Of a DNA stretch of 64,000 nucleotides, positions 12,025 through 25,975 are shown piece by piece. The notes beneath the pieces were generated by a model. The model was not told the origin of the DNA. It searched no databases and saw nothing but the letters and a program-made list of their open reading frames with translations. The stretch is taken from NCBI RefSeq assembly GCF_040807025.1, contig NC_090981.1, positions 5,406,501-5,470,500 of the forward strand, written 5' to 3'. Positions within the stretch are counted from its first letter, which is position 1. Each line of letters starts with the position of its first letter. The stretch is from Struthio camelus. Lineage: Eukaryota; Chordata; Aves; Struthioniformes; Struthionidae. The position numbers and the translations under genes are program-made.

Positions 12025-12965
12025 TAGGGTTGTGACCAGCAACGCAGAGTCTAGTTGGAGGCCTATAGCTAGCAGTGTCCCCCAGGGGTCAGTCCTGGGT
12101 CCAGTCTTGTTCAATGTATTCCTCAGTGACCTGGAGGAAGGGACAGAGTGCCCCCTCAGCAAGTTTGCTGATGATACTAAACTGGGGGGAGAGGCTGAGA
12201 CACCAGAGGGCTGTGCTGCCATTCAGAGGGACCTGGACAGGCTGGAGAGCTGGGCGGAGAGGAACCTCATGAAGTTCAACCAAGGCAAGTGCAGGGTCCT
12301 GCACCTGGGGAGGAATAACCCCATGCCCCAGGACAGGCTGGGGGCTGACCTGCTGGAGAGCAGCTCTGCAGAGAAGGACCTGGGAGTCCTGGTGGACAAC
12401 AAGTTGACCATGAGCCAGCAGTGTGCCCTTGGGGCCAAGAAGGCCAAGGGTATCCTGGGCTGCATGAGGCAGAGTGTTGCCAGCAGGTCGAGGGAGGTGA
12501 TCCTGCCCCTCTACTCAGCCCTGGGGAGGCCCCACCTGGAGTCCTGTGTCCAGTGCTGGGCTCCCCAGTACAACAGAGACATGGAGCTCCTGGAGAGAGT
12601 CCAGCGGAGGGCTACAAAGATGATGAGGGGACTGGAGCATCTCTCCTATGAGGAAAGGCTGAGGGAGCTGGGCCTGTTCAGCCTGGAGAAGAGAAGACTG
12701 AGGGGGGATCTGCTCAATGCATACAAGTATCTGAAGGGAGGGTGTCAAGAGGCTGGGGCCAGACTCTTCTCCGTGGTGCCCAGGGACAGGACGAGAGGCA
12801 ACGGGCACAAACTGAAACACAGGAAGGTCCATCTGAACCTGAGGAGAAACTTCTTTCCTGTGAGGGTGACTGGGCACTGGCACAGGTTGCCCAGAGAGGT
12901 AGTGGAGTCTCCTTCCCTGGAGATATTCAAAACCCGTCTGGATGTGATCCTGGGCAATGTGCTCT
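12025..12965 (+). mobile_element. CR1 LINE copy 1, truncated at both ends
   Basis: CR1 is the dominant avian non-LTR retrotransposon; its ORF2 encodes endonuclease and reverse transcriptase for target-primed insertion. This copy carries the RT catalytic FADDTKLGG (about 12165-12190), the VPQGSVLGP motif upstream, and the conserved 3' ORF2 region ending VILGNV. The reading frame is open for 323 codons (12002-12973), although its first codons lie in flanking sequence. It stops matching the other copies at about 12965, so it lacks the usual CR1 3' tail with ATTCTGTG repeats. That is unusual, because CR1 copies normally lose only the 5' end. Confidence 0.93.
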
Positions 12966-15900
12966 TAACTTAATTTGATCCAGGTTACAAGGGAAGAAAC
13001 ATACAGATATAAAGGCAGAAAGTGAAACTGAATAATGTGCAAATGCTCCACAAGATCCATTATACAAACTGTTGGGGGGGGGAATATAGACTATAATGTA
13101 GTAGGAGTGAGAGAGAAGGTATTTGGAGAAGATTTAAAGAATCCATGAGATATAGCTAAAAGGCAGCACTGTGAACAAAGACTGGAGCTCACAGGTACAG
13201 ATTGGGATTCTGGCTGTTGTGCTCATGATTAACAAGTGAAAAGTGATCTAGTTCCCATAGCAACCTAAGAAACACAAAGGAAATCTTCATTTCTTCAAGC
13301 CATCCCTGATGATGAATAGACCTTGGTTTTCAAAATACCAGAGAAAATTATGATAAGGATTCTCTTTTATCTCAGAGTAAATCTTCCTCAAAAGGTTAAT
13401 TTTGCAGGATGGGTTTAAGATTTGCAGATAATAGGACTCGTTTCCACAGGCTTCTGGAGTGAGAATATGCAATCTGTGCAAAAAGAATGCCCAGTAAGAT
13501 TTGGAGCAGTTTTTTTTTTTCGATTTTCAGTACTACCATTTTAGTGTAGGCAGAACATTACATTAAAGGATGTTGTCTTTCCAAGAGTATAAGTCAAAGA
13601 AAATTTCCTTACATGCTAAAAATATAAAACGTACTTATTAAAGAAAACACTGTCTTTGAAAATTTTATTTCTCTGAGAAAGAAAATTGCTTCTTAGGCAA
13701 AATCCAGGCTAGGGGCAAGTCAGTGGAATTCATTTAGACATTAGATCGAACCATGAGTTCTACAAACACAGACATACAGCTCCTTGCTTTCTTCATCTTG
13801 ATACTTGTGCAGATGATTCCTCTGTAAATAGGAAGAGCAATGTTCAGTCTTGGTTTCTGGGAACTTTGACAAATTCTCCTCTCAATTGCTTGAATAAGAT
13901 TACCAAATTACTTCAAATGAATAGTGTGACTGAAAAGTAGAATTGGGATTTCTGATTATCAAAGGCTCAAAATCTAGTCTTCAGGAACCTGTAAATCCTC
14001 TTGAACACCTCATTAGTCTGAGGTTAAGATGATGTTCCTTATACTACATTTTTGTAACATGTTTGTAATCTGTTTGGCTTTACAAGGCATAAATGCTTCA
14101 TGCTTTAGTTTAGAGTTCTCTGTAGAAATAAGAGCATAAAACACAAACACTGGATCATACCAAAGACTCATCTAGCTCAGTATCCACTGGCCAAACAACA
14201 AATGTAGTCTTAAAATTACAAGGGCAAATAAAGCATGCATTGCTACTCCTTCAGCAATTTGCAATTCAGAAACTTCCTGAATCGAAACAGTAAAGAAATG
14301 CTTGTTGCTGAATCATTTTGCTGGAATCCCCAAAGAATAAATGTATTAAAACAAACAAGATCTAACCAATTCAAGCAACTCTACGCCAATCTATAGTTGC
14401 TTCAACTCTTTGGGTTTATACTAGGTCAAACCTTTGGGTCTTGATCTTTCAAATAAGGAATTGTATTTATGGAATCGCTTATTGACTGGAGCAATCTTGG
14501 ATGCAAATCTTGTATTATACCCATACAGAGAAGACATTTCCCATATGAGTCCTGCCTGCAAACGCATTTATTTGTTAACAGGAGGTCAATGGAGTCCAGC
14601 TGTTCAAATTAGTGATAAAACTTGCACTGACTTCTGTGGTGTAGAGTTAGGATGCTCTGGCCACAGTCTGTATCCTTGCTTGTAGGAGAGCGGTCTCTGA
14701 GTAATGCTATTCACTCAGAGGAACTACCTGCGTGGTAAGAAATTGTTCAAACATAAGTGACCATCTCAATGTAGTGTATTTAGGAAATCCACTTCAACAC
14801 ACTGAAAGCTCAGTTTTGATATATGGCTTTCACGCTGCTTGAAATCATCACATTGGGATTCTGATACGTGGAAAAAATGGCCAGTAGAGTAAAAACGAAA
14901 AATAACATATCATCCAAGTGATAGACTCTAAGACAAACAAACTTCAGGTAGGTTTTTGAACAACCTTGCTTAACCATTGTATCCTACCGCTGCTGTCCTC
15001 ATTTTGTTTCTGTTGAAATACTTTTACCTTTTACTTTAACAGGACTAAAAATGAACCATCAATTCTTCTCTGCAGCCCCATAAGCAATAACTTCTCTGGT
15101 TGGGATCACCTTTTGAACCTTCACTTGCAGTGTAAATCTCACCACAGCAATGGTCCAGTATATCTGGTGAGAGACTAGAGCGCTCTGACCTGATTCCTAT
15201 TTTTTAAACCAGCTTTAAAATTTTTCTATTCCTTAAAGTTTCCCAGTCCCGTCACTTTCTCTTAGTCAAATCTCTCCTAAAACTTCAGCTCTTCAGAAAA
15301 AAGTATTTATCAGTCTTTCCCCTCAATCATCCAAACCATGGAACTATTAACGTGATGCATTTTACAACAATAATCTTTGATTTCATGTCATCTTATCTAT
15401 GCTTCATCACTCCTAACTACACTATATTAAAATCCTCATTTGAACAGGAAAATTTGCCTCTTTCCTTTTATTTTGTCAATGAAATACAGTAACAGCAAGT
15501 GATGTTATTCCTATTTTATAGCAATGTAATTGAGATTAGAGCTGTATGAATTTTTCAGTTAACTGGCTGTAGAGCAAGGAAAACACTCAGAACATTTTTC
15601 ACTTTTATCTAATTAAAGGTAACTGTAATTTAAAACAAAACCTTTACAAAAAATTTAATGCAGGTAAGTTTAATAAAATAATATTTTTTTCAAAGAAAGA
15701 TGAAATGTATTTTTTCTTCTTTGCCTTAAAAATATTTTTAATTCATTCAATATCTTGGCTGAACCCAACTTACCATTTTTGGCCAAAGCAAATACTGATG
15801 CCAGTTTTTCCCCTTTTAAATCTTAAAAACAAAACAAAACAAAACAGAATCCAGCCTTCTCCTTGGTTAAAATTCCCATTCTCTTCTTTCCCCCACTTCC

Positions 15901-18900
15901 TGACTAATTTGACTTGTCAAAACAAATTAATTCAGAAGAAAGATGATAAAGCAGATTTATTGACCAAACCCAAAAGGAAGAAGAGGTGAAAAGGCAACAA
16001 AAAAGGAAGACAGACAAGCAAATACCTTTTCACACAAACCAGAAGATCCAAACCATGGCTGTTGGATCCAGAACAGAAGTTTACTTCATTTTTAAGGCCT
16101 ACTGTAAGCTGAGTTTTCATTTGGGCCCTTATCTAGTCAAAAATCCTATTATAATTGGAGTGTACATTTCAGTTATTTTAATTGAGAAGCCATAAAACTA
16201 AAGTAGAAATAGACTAAGGTAGTTAAAATATATAATTACATTTGTCAGTGATATATTACAATTTATAGTACTTCTTTTACATTATTGTATGCTATTGTTC
16301 AGGGTAATGTAAAAGGTAAATAAAATCTAGCAGTAACTGTTGAAATTAAGCAATTATTGCATTTGGACCTTAAAGGAAAACTGCAGTGTAATATAAAATC
16401 ATTTTCAGTCATTCCATTTAATTAAACTCAAAAAGAAAGGTAAACCAAGCATTCAGTCCCAGGCACTGAATATCCTCAACTTCTGAATGCAAAAAGCGTT
16501 GAGTGCATTCAGCACATTCTAGGCTCACAGTTGAGTCAATAAATACTTCAAGAAATTTAATTTAAAAAAAAGTTAATAAAACAGGAAGTTAAAATAAGTT
16601 ACAGTCCAAATACATATCCTTCAAAATGTACCTATGTACTTAACTTCAACTCCCAGCTTTATTGTATACAGTAGATAAAGCTAAGCATGCATATGAATCA
16701 TTGCAAGATCTGGGTCAAATTTGATGGTATTCTTCAAGTAAGTGCTACTCAATAGCATAGTGGTTTAGTAACATTAAGTTTCCAGAATCAGGATCTGTCT
16801 AAATACTGCAAACACACAGATATAGTGAAACAATGACAGGGATCTCCAAAACACTCTGGAGCTCATTTTTAATATGGATGAACTTATGTAGCAAATATTA
16901 AGCCTGTAAGGTAATACTGCAAAAATCGCTTGCAATTTTCCTTTACATATTTAAACAAAAATACTCTTCCAGCACAAGAATGTTATGCCTGTAACACTGA
17001 TGCCCATACTTCCCTTCTGGAATAGGAAAAAACACTAATCCATTTCAAATCAGAGCACTCCAACTGAAAGCAAGAACCTTTGGCCTTTGCACAATAGCTA
17101 ATCTTTGCACGTAGCCTTTCTGTATTAAAATATAGCTCCACTCCAAATATATTGTGTTTGGGAAGGGTGGGAGGGAGGAGGGAATAGGACTATGAGTTTA
17201 TTACAGAAAAGGAAAGAAACCAAATTACTTTTTCCATGAATTCCAGATGATCTTTACTTATCTAAGAAAGCTGCAGAACCAGAAATTCACAGAGGATTTT
17301 GTTTGTGTCTGAGGCCTTATATTTTAAAATTGGTTGAATCCTGCTTCCATTGCTATCAAGATTAGTTTTGTTTCTGTCTTCAGAGAAGTGGTATAGGATC
17401 AACACAGTAGAAATCAATACAAACGGAAACAAAATCTAGCTAATATATAGATAAAATATTAGCAGTCAAGAAGTCTTTTGGAGCATGATATATCAAGCAA
17501 CTAACTTCATGCCACAGAGATCTAGTTATTTCATGGGCAAGTGAGCTCTAAGTGAGTATAGGATGAACACACTGACTTCAGTCCAGCAGGCGTTTGTAAC
17601 TGCTAGTCCAAGAATTGATTGTGGCAGATTTTAAAGGAGCCACAGTTGCAAAGCTGTATGTAAAGATCCATAAAATACCCTAGACTTAGTTCATTCTTAA
17701 AACTTCTTTCCAAGATTTTGGAAACATACCATGTATTAAATAACTAATTTGTTACTACAGGAATAATTGCATGTTTAGTTTTCTCTCTGCATGCTATCAG
17801 ATGGTTGCTCTCTTTGCATTCCTTTCTCATCTAAGTTCATTATTCCTTAACAGTTTAAATTTAGAAACTATCCCTAAATATAAAAGACTGTAGAGCTTCC
17901 ATTTAGTGGGCATGTCTTTAAGAGAAAGAGCAATGATTTAGTGGGGGGTGATAATATGATATAGTACACAAATTGGCAAATGTACTTAGGTCATACAAGC
18001 CCAATGGCTGCAAGTTTAAATACTTGATTAGATTCCAGGAAAGTCTTAACATAGAGAAGGGACATAACAAGAAGTTACACTGTAAACCTGACACTGTAAC
18101 CCAAACGTACTCCCAATGACAGAGAAAACATCTCTTAAGGGATAGGTATTTCCAGAAGGATCATTATTTCTATTCAGAATGCAAGATGTGTACCCCCTGC
18201 AATTCTTTTTTATTTTGAAAGTTCTTTGGATAGTAAATCAGAAATTGCAAAAGTTCTTCTGCCACTTTTCACTCCAGCTACATAGTGGAATCAGAGAAAA
18301 GAAAGAAGCATATATATTTGTACAACTGTGTCAGCAGCAATAAGCAAACAAATTCCTGATACCTGCCACTGTTAGACTTGCATCACCACTCCATGACTGC
18401 TGTTTCATCATGTGAATAGTTCTAAGACCACACAAAAATGTCAACAAAAATCTGATTCCATTTTTGTTGGAAATTTAAACGAGACAAAATTTTCATCAAT
18501 TTTGCTTTGCTTCTATAACTTCCTGATGTTTTCATTTCGCTAAATTATCAAGAGATTTCACCCCCCACCAAAGATCTTCAGTTTGAAGGAAGACTCAAGA
18601 CATTCCCAGATGAAAAAGAGCAAACTAGCTTTTCTTATGAGGTTTGTGGCCCTCTGATAAGCTTTTACTATCAGCATTTCTATCTACACTTGTATGTAAG
18701 CAGCAGCATGCAAGTACTGTTTGGGATATATGTTTTTTACCCTCTCTACAACTTGCATCCAAATCTGCAATCTAAACCAACCATGTTTACTCATTCATTC
18801 CTAGATACTTTCTCTTAGACCCTAAACCAACTCACAGGATAAAAATATAATGGTCTTCAAATAACCTATATTTTAAACTTCTGCCTAAACAACTCACTCA

Positions 18901-20557
18901 CTTAATAACTCATTTTTCTAATCTCTTCCCAGAGGACAAGCAGACATTGTGTCTTTGTAATTACAGCTGAAATCTGTCTAAAATAGAACTATCCAGATAG
19001 TCACCTATACAGGCAAAAACTGAGAGGGCAGTTAAGAAAGAAAAATTTCATCAAAACCTCCCACAGGCAAGAGGGGAAAGAGTCCTTTCTTCATAAAAGC
19101 CAGAAAGTATATGGAGAGTTAGGTAGTAAATCTGCTAATGGTCCCAGAAATTTTCTAACAATGTCTCTTTGATGCATACTCTATTCTTTCCATCAACAAA
19201 ACATAAGGACTGCCAATGGTGCCAACATCAGAATAATTTTCAAAAGGTAGCTGGGGTGCTGATACACTCATTCTACATACACTAATGCCAGCCTGGCCCC
19301 TGGCAATACTATATAAACATTGGAAGGAAAAAAAATTTGGAAAATAAATGCCTGAGGTAGTGTCTTTAAAAAAAAATCTTAATAGTACTTCAGAAATCAT
19401 TCAAAAAGAAGCCTTAGGCAAACCAAATGTCTTTTATCTAGGAATAAAGGAAGACTTTTCATAGAAACTATTTACATATTTTAAGAGTATTTCCTGTCTC
19501 AACATAAGAAAATCTAATCCAAAAAACAGCAGATTAAGTGATTGCTGTTTCTGCTCATGCTCTAAACAATAAAGAGACTATTTTCACAGATCTGCAATGT
19601 TTCTGGAAAAAAACTTTACACCTCATAAATAAATTGCTAGAACTACTTGCAAAACCAAGTGCATGTTGTCTAATAAGTTTGCATTTGCAAAGTGCAATTT
19701 ATTGTAGACATAGTTCAAATAGACTCAGTGAAAATTTTGTCTTATGAGTACTATTAATACCAAAAATAATTTATAGGCATTTCATGGTAGAACATTTTAT
19801 AAATATATTTGCCCAGGTTGCTCTGTTTCCTTCCATTCTGCTCCCTTTGGGATAATTGAGCAAAGTAAAGGAAATGGAAAGTTAACATAAGATAATGGAA
19901 GGCTATAGAAAATGTTCTTCCCTTCATATGAGCATGAAGCCAAATCCATCATTGTAACAGTTTTAAGAATTTGTATAACACTTTCATTCAACAATATTTT
20001 AGAACGTAAAAATTAATTTTCTGATGAGAAAATTTACTCAAAAGCCTTGCCTCATCATAATATAGAAGTGTGCTCATGTCGTTCAGGATTTTCAAGATTA
20101 AAGGATTACTTGCATATTTTTGAAAAGTGGGCTATTAGAGGAATCAAATGCTTATAACTTATCTCTATCATGAATAAAGAAATAGGCTGAAACCAGAGAT
20201 TTGGATACTTTAGATTCTCATTTTAAGAGTCCATTTTGCCCGATCTGAACTCCTGGGAAGAATCTGGTTTTCAGAAGATGGGAACTCTGCACTTCCTAAG
20301 TACTCAGCACTTTCTAGGTACCTTAAGCTGGACACTCAAAAATTTCAAGTCACTTGAAAAATACAGACCAGGATCTGTTTGTGAAAGAGCATATCTCCAA
20401 AAAACATAGAGATTCAGAGATAATAATGTTGTAGTTACGGCTCTAGTGATTTTAATGTAAGAAATTTTAACATAAAAACAGTGCAACCATGCTGCTTTTT
20501 AGTGCTTTGATTTTAACTCTGAATATCATTTATATGATTTCACATTTTAAATTCCAG

Positions 20558-20603
20558 ATGACCCAAGAATCTGCATGACATCATGCATTCAGAACTACTA
20601 CAT
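20558..20603 (+). CDS. PCSK5: PCSK5 PC5B micro-exon E
   Basis: A 46-nt exon, phase 1-2. The acceptor is AAATTCCAG and the donor AT|GTAAGT. It reads NDPRICMTSCIQNYY, completing the repeat begun in exon D, and joins exon F through a split Met codon. It is supported by phase and Cys spacing on both sides. Confidence 0.82.
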
Positions 20604-22559
20604 GTAAGTATAGTTCTTCAAGCCAGTACATTTTTCCAAAGAAAAAGTGCATGTTTTGCTACATAAATCAATATTGTGTTGTCCCATTCCTTTTAACTAT
20701 TACCTACCTGAAAACAGTGGCTTTGGAAAGAGACTTGGGAAATGCTAAATAGATAGCCGATCATACACCATCAAGGTCTTTTAAAGCTTATGGACTAATG
20801 TGATGAGGAGAGGAATGTTGAACAGAGAGTGTATGAAGGTTAAATGCTGCCTCTAGATTTGGAACTAATATACTTTTAGCATATTGTGTGCAGTTCTGGT
20901 ATCAGCATTTCTGAAAGCATACTCAAGGCTTTCAACACTGTCTCCCATCACATCCTCCTAGGCAAGCTCAGGAAGTGTGGGCTGGAGGAGTGGACAGTGA
21001 GGTGGATTGAAAACTGGCTGGATGGCAGAGCTCAGAGGGTTGTGGTCAGTGGCACAGAGTCTAGTTGGAGGCCTGTAGCTAGTGGTGTCCCCCAGGGGTC
21101 AGTCCTGGGTCCAGTCTTGTTCAATGTATTCCTCAGTGACCTGGAGGAAGGGACAGAGTGCCCCCTCAGCAAGTTTGCTGATGATACTAAACTGGGGGGA
21201 GAGGCTGAGACACCAGAAGACTGTGCTGCCCTTCAGAGGGACCTGGACAGGCTGGAGAGATGGATGGAGGGGAACCTCCTGAAGTTCAACCAAGGCAAGT
21301 GCAGGGTCCTGCACCTGGGGAGGAATAACCCCATGCCCCAGGACAGGCTGGGGGCTGACCTGCTGGAAAGCAGCTCTGCAGAGAAGGACCTGGGAGTGCT
21401 GGTGGACAACAAGTTGACCATGAGCCAGCAGTGTGCCCTTGGGGCCAAGAAGGCCAAGGGTATCCTGGGCTGCATGAGGCAGAGTGTTGCCAGCAGGTCG
21501 AGGGAGGTGATCCTGCCCCTCTACTCAGCCCTGGGGAGGCCCCACCTGGAGTCCTGTGTCCAGTGCTGGGCTCCCCAGTACAAGAGAGACATGGAGCTCC
21601 TGGAGAGAGTCCAGTGGAGGGCTATGAAGATGATGAGGGGACTGGAGCATCTCTCCTATGAGGAAAGGCTGAGGGAGCTGGGCCTGTTCAGCCTGGAGAA
21701 GACTGAGGGGGGATCTGATCAATGTGTACAAGTATCTGAAGGGAGGGTGTCAAGAGGCTGGGGACAGACTCTTCTCCGTGGTGCCCAGCAATAGGACGAG
21801 AGGCAATGGGCACAAACTGAAACACAGGAAGGTCCATCTGAACATGAGGAAAATCTTCTTTCCTGTGAGGGTGACTGGGCACTGGCACAGGTTGCCCAGA
21901 GAGGTTGTGGAGTCTCCTTCCCTGGAGATATTCAAAACCCGCCTGGATGTGATCCTGGGCAATATGCTCTAGAGGACCCTGCTTGAGCAGGGGGGTTGGA
22001 CTAGATGATCTCCAGAGGTCCCTTCCAACCTCAACCATTCTGTGATTCTGTGAAAAATTTGAGGAGGTTAAGCAAAGAAACAAAAATAATAGATTAAAGG
22101 AAATTTTAACTTAAACAGATGGAAAGGAAGTATTCTGTGAGTTTTCCAAAGAGACAATTAAGAGATCCTTATAACAATTACCAAGACAAAAGAAAATTTT
22201 GACAAAAAAGGCTGTTCTGTCTAGCTATAAACAATGGCATTATCTTATATGTATAGAAGTGATCAGCTCTTTACAACCACAATGTAGTCATTTCTAATTA
22301 GATGTGCATTTTTTGTGCCTACACTTAAAAAATCAAATTTACTTAAGAACCCTGATATTAGCAAACATGACTTGTTAATGCTTAGCAGTTGAATAGCTAG
22401 CATATTCACAAATACACTTTCGATCCTTCATTAGAGGAATAATTTATCTTCGTTAGGACAAGAATAACACTTTACCATCCCCATACCTAGAAACATACAG
22501 AAAATAAACTTGATGACCTCAAAACAAACTCACCAACGATGTTCTATTTCATCTTGTAG
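20604..22559 (+). other. PCSK5: PCSK5 intron E-F, host of CR1 copy 2
   Basis: A 1.96-kb intron of which more than half is a young CR1 insertion (about 20918-22052). The rest is AT-rich with no other feature recognised. Confidence 0.7.
20918..22052 (+). mobile_element. CR1 LINE copy 2 with intact 3' end
   Basis: It begins inside the RT domain ([12 protein letters not shown] at about 20920) and carries VPQGSVLGP and the FADD catalytic motif. It ends with the CR1 3' tail: GATGATCTCCAGAGGTCCC, then two ATTCTGTG units at 22037-22052. A 5-nt deletion near 21700 (in the LEKRRLRGD region) shifts the frame, and the remainder runs open from 21724 to the stop after VILGNML. It is very similar to copies 1 and 3, so insertion was recent. 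The 5' boundary is approximate. Confidence 0.95.
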
Positions 22560-22702
22560 GTATAAGGACCATTGCTATAAATACTGCCCAGAAAATATCT
22601 ACAGAGATGAAATTTCCATGAAGTGTATAGAGCGTCCAAGCAACTGCGATAGCTGTGACAAGAACAAGTGTGGCTCATGTAACAAAGGCTTTTATCACTT
22701 AG
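22560..22702 (+). CDS. PCSK5: PCSK5 PC5B exon F (furin-like repeat)
   Basis: 143 nt, phase 2-1, from TTCATCTTGTAG to TTAG|GTAAGC. It reads YKDHCYKYCPENIYRDE, then NCDSCDKNKCGSC and KGFYHLG. All repeat cysteines are present and there is no lesion. Confidence 0.9.
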
Positions 22703-24247
22703 GTAAGCAAAGATCCAGGTACAATATATACACAAAAGGATGTGAAACTTTTTCCTTAAAGAAAGAGTTTGGACTCAACTTCTGAAATTCCTAAATCCCT
22801 CCTATAGCAGTCAGTGGATGTTGAGGGCATTTAGCCCTTCACAGACTCAGGACCTATGTATTAACATACGGCACCACTTGGTTCAAAGGCTCCAAATATT
22901 TGACTACAAATTCCCACTGTTTCTTCCTAGTTTTGTTTTTAATGCATTTCCTCTCTCTTTGAGCACATACAGAAAAAGATTCTATTTGATTCAGACTATG
23001 GGAAAGGAGGTTGTTTTAACTCCTTGAAAGACATGGAAACTTTTCAAGTCTAGCAAGTCTAGCTTTACTTTGACTTTCAGGTCCACACAAAGTAATGAGC
23101 CTTGAACACACTGAGTTAAGTCCAGTCAAAACCACTCAATTTTACATCAAATTCACATAGGATTAAGAATTTCTCAGTTTTATTATGAAGCTATAAATCA
23201 GGCGGGTCTGGTTCAGACACAGTGCCAAATTTGAATCACAGGAAATCCTGAGGTTTTGATATTCTTGTGCACTGCCTACTGCATGCGCCAATAATGGAGT
23301 ACAAAGCATCATGCTCATGGAAAACTCTGTGGTGACAACCTGAGGTGATCTGGTCTTTTTTTTTTTTTAATGAAATTGGATGAAGCACAAAAATTTATCA
23401 CTGTAATAACTTATAGGGTCTTTGCTACAATATGCAAACCCTTAAATCAAATCAGCTTTAGCTTTTTATTCACTAGAAACCAGAGATGAGATTCATCCAG
23501 CCCTCAAAATGTGCATATATGTCTAAAAATCTTTGGGATTTCTGGACTTAGATTTTATATTGGGGCAGTATAAAAATTGGGATTTAACCATGAAATTTTG
23601 ACTGAGACTTGGACTTTTGTAAGGTTTGTATGTGCCAGGATTTAGCACATGAATGAAGACCCAGGTGGATAAAAATTTAAGTGCAGATTGGTTTGAAGGG
23701 TTTATGAACTTTATATAAACAGGATGAATTTAGGATTCACAATAAAAATCTGGAGTATAGCTAGCTACAACAAGTTTCACAGGTTCTACTATATTATTTG
23801 TTTTTCTTAGGCTATTTCTTGTTGGAGACAGAGATGCTATATCCCTTCCCAATCTAAAGTACTGGAAGTTACCCCAAATACATAAAAGCACTTTTTTGAG
23901 AGATAAAATCAAACAAATACAGCTCGCAGATTGTACTGCTTCTCAGCCTCAGAATTCCTAGTTGCCTGCTTTTTAATATCCTTATCTGCTTTTATGTGAA
24001 CCATGTGGCTGGAACTACACAAAAAAATTTCAGGATACATCTTTAGGTTTCCAATAAATTTGCATCATAGATTAAATTGGTTTTGTAGTTATATGGCAGT
24101 TAATACTAGCTAGTAATCCTAGAGTTAGTAGCATTCTTCCTTTACTGTTTTGAGCCTGATGGGGTTTAATAGCATTTTATCCACCTCCTTGTCATGATGG
24201 ACACAGGACAGTTGATACCGTGATTTCAGGCTCTGTTTCTGTTGCAG
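22703..24247 (+). other. PCSK5: PCSK5 intron F-G
   Basis: AT-rich intron ending TCTGTTTCTGTTGCAG. No other feature was recognised. Confidence 0.7.
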
Positions 24248-24448
24248 GTGGCATATGTGTGAGTGAGTGTGGAGCTGGTTTCTTCAGGGATGACATCTCC
24301 AGAGAATGTGAAGCATGCCACAGGAGCTGTGCAATGTGTGTTGGGTACAGCTATGAGAACTGCACTGGATGCAAGAATAATTTCCAGTTATCTTGTGGTC
24401 AGTGCCTGAATCCAAGAAATGTTCCACCCAATGGGAAGTTCTGGAGTG
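24248..24448 (+). CDS. PCSK5: PCSK5 PC5B exon G (furin-like repeat)
   Basis: 201 nt, phase 1-1, with a strong acceptor and donor AGTG|GTAAGT. It reads GICVSECGAGFF, CEACHRSCAMC and NCTGCKNNF, ending GKFW as in mammalian PC5B. It is open throughout. Confidence 0.9.
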
Positions 24449-24894
24449 GTAAGTTGCTACAGATTCCTTGATCTTTTTTATTTCACTGAAGACAGTTTAA
24501 AAGTTTAGAAAGACGATATCAAGATCATGCAGTTTGGGTGAAAATGCCCATTCATCTAACTAGATAAAAATAATTTTAAAAATATACTGACTAAAAACAT
24601 TAGTTTCATCACAAAGTAAGTCATCTCTCTGTAAATAGCATAAAATTTTAATGCAGCTTAGATCCACTTTATAGGCTTTATACTAGCTTTTTGGCTGTTG
24701 ATTCCCTACACATAGGTGAATGTGAGTTGGAGGAAACTAAAAAGAATCAAATAAATGTGTGTGTGTGTGTGGAGTATATTTAAAAGCAATCTCTCTTCTT
24801 TTCCTTTCTCCTCCCACACAGATATGCACCAATTGTCTAAGGGACCAAATACAGGACATACATAGAACTAAATTATTGAATTCTTGTCCTACCT

Positions 24895-24985
24895 TTGTCT
24901 TTTCCACAACTAGTGACCTTGGCAAAATTATCAGTTCTTTCTTAGTTCCCTCATCTATATTGTGGGGAAAACAGTTATTTTCTAT
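24895..24985 (+). repeat. MIR SINE remnant
   Basis: GTGACCTTGGCAAAATTATC, followed by TTCCCTCATCTATATTGTGG, matches the MIR core order (gtgaccttgggcaag, then cctcatctgtaaaatgggg). MIR is an ancient amniote SINE mobilised by L2. Confidence 0.65.
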
Positions 24986-25499
24986 TCCAAAAGAATGATA
25001 AAAAAAAAATTGGAATGAAAATGCTCTTAAAAGTTAAAGCTGCTGAAAAGAATAATTTGTATTATTTTAATTATTTTCCTTCATGAAGCATCTGACAATG
25101 CATCACAGTACTGTCATACATTTCCTGTTAAAGAAGTATTAAATGAATGGTGCATTGTAGAATATTAGTTATTTGCATTATGTCAGTTATGTAAAGTACA
25201 ACTGAACAGGTTATGTTACCACATCAGGCAGTGCTAATGGTGAATTTATTGCTCAGCCCACAAATTAAAACTCATTTGCTATGAATATTCTTTCTAAGTG
25301 AAGCTTGTTGCTGTGAATAAATCCTGTGCAGCCTGTGCAGCATCTCAACAGTTAGGCTTGTAAGTGGCATTTAAAATGGTACGTACATCCGTAGCCTCCA
25401 AAGGGTAAAATTTTATCTAGTGTTTCAATAGCATCTTGGCTGATCACTATAAACAAAGGGGAAAGTCACTATCATATAATCCTCTCATTCTCTTTAGTA

Positions 25500-25975
25500 T
25501 TTGTAATGCATTAGTTGGAATAACACATCCAGTTTTGGGCACAGTGTTTAAAGAAAGAAGTGGTCCAATTGGAGAGAGTAAACAGTGAGGATTACCAGAA
25601 GTTCAGGGAAAAAAATATTTACAAGGAAAGATTAAGAGAATTGAGGGGGTCTTGGACTAAATGAAAAAGCTAAGAGGAACATGATCACAAAGAAGAATGG
25701 AACAGATCAGGTCTCTGTATGTGCAGTAAACAGGAAAAGAAATAATAGGCTTAAAATGCAGAAAAGGAGATTTAGATTTGGCATTAGAAAAAAAGAGGAC
25801 TTTCTAATGGAATAATGGAGCAATCATATAGACTGTTTGAGGGGGGTTGGGAATTTCCATCTGTAGAGGTCTTTAAGAACACACTAAAAACATCTGTCAG
25901 GAATGTTTACTGAGTGGAGTGATAGACTAAATTACTTAAGGTCCCTTCCAGCTTTATTTTGCTATTAAATACACA
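25500..25975 (+). mobile_element. old, decayed CR1 LINE 3' fragment
   Basis: It has the order of CR1 3' landmarks: CATCCAGTTTTGGGCAC, then TTGGAGAGAGT, a degraded LEK-type RT end, and a 3' end AAGGTCCCTTCCAGC with TTTTGCTAT. It is far more diverged than the three young copies, so it belongs to an earlier wave. Confidence 0.7.

Larger units (their letters stand above)
10681..20557 (+). other. PCSK5: 9.9-kb PCSK5 intron D-E
   Basis: AT-rich intron holding a large inverted repeat (11720-11990), a CR1 copy truncated at both ends, an (AAAAC)n tract near 15824-15845, and otherwise unremarkable sequence. No further Cys-rich exon was seen between 13000 and 20550. Confidence 0.65.

Noticed and set aside
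12013..12957. Antisense and alternate-frame open frames within the CR1 copies (also 21099-22083 and 50561-51529)
   Set aside because: They are shadows of the CR1 ORF2 frame and recur in each copy only because the DNA is repeated.
15500..15590. Possible further MIR fragment
   Set aside because: Only a loose resemblance to the core (CCTATTTTATAG and weak flanks), too little to call.
20604..20917. Possible older CR1 fragment before CR1 copy 2 (GTGTGCAGTTCTGG)
   Set aside because: Only about 14 bases resemble CR1; insufficient.
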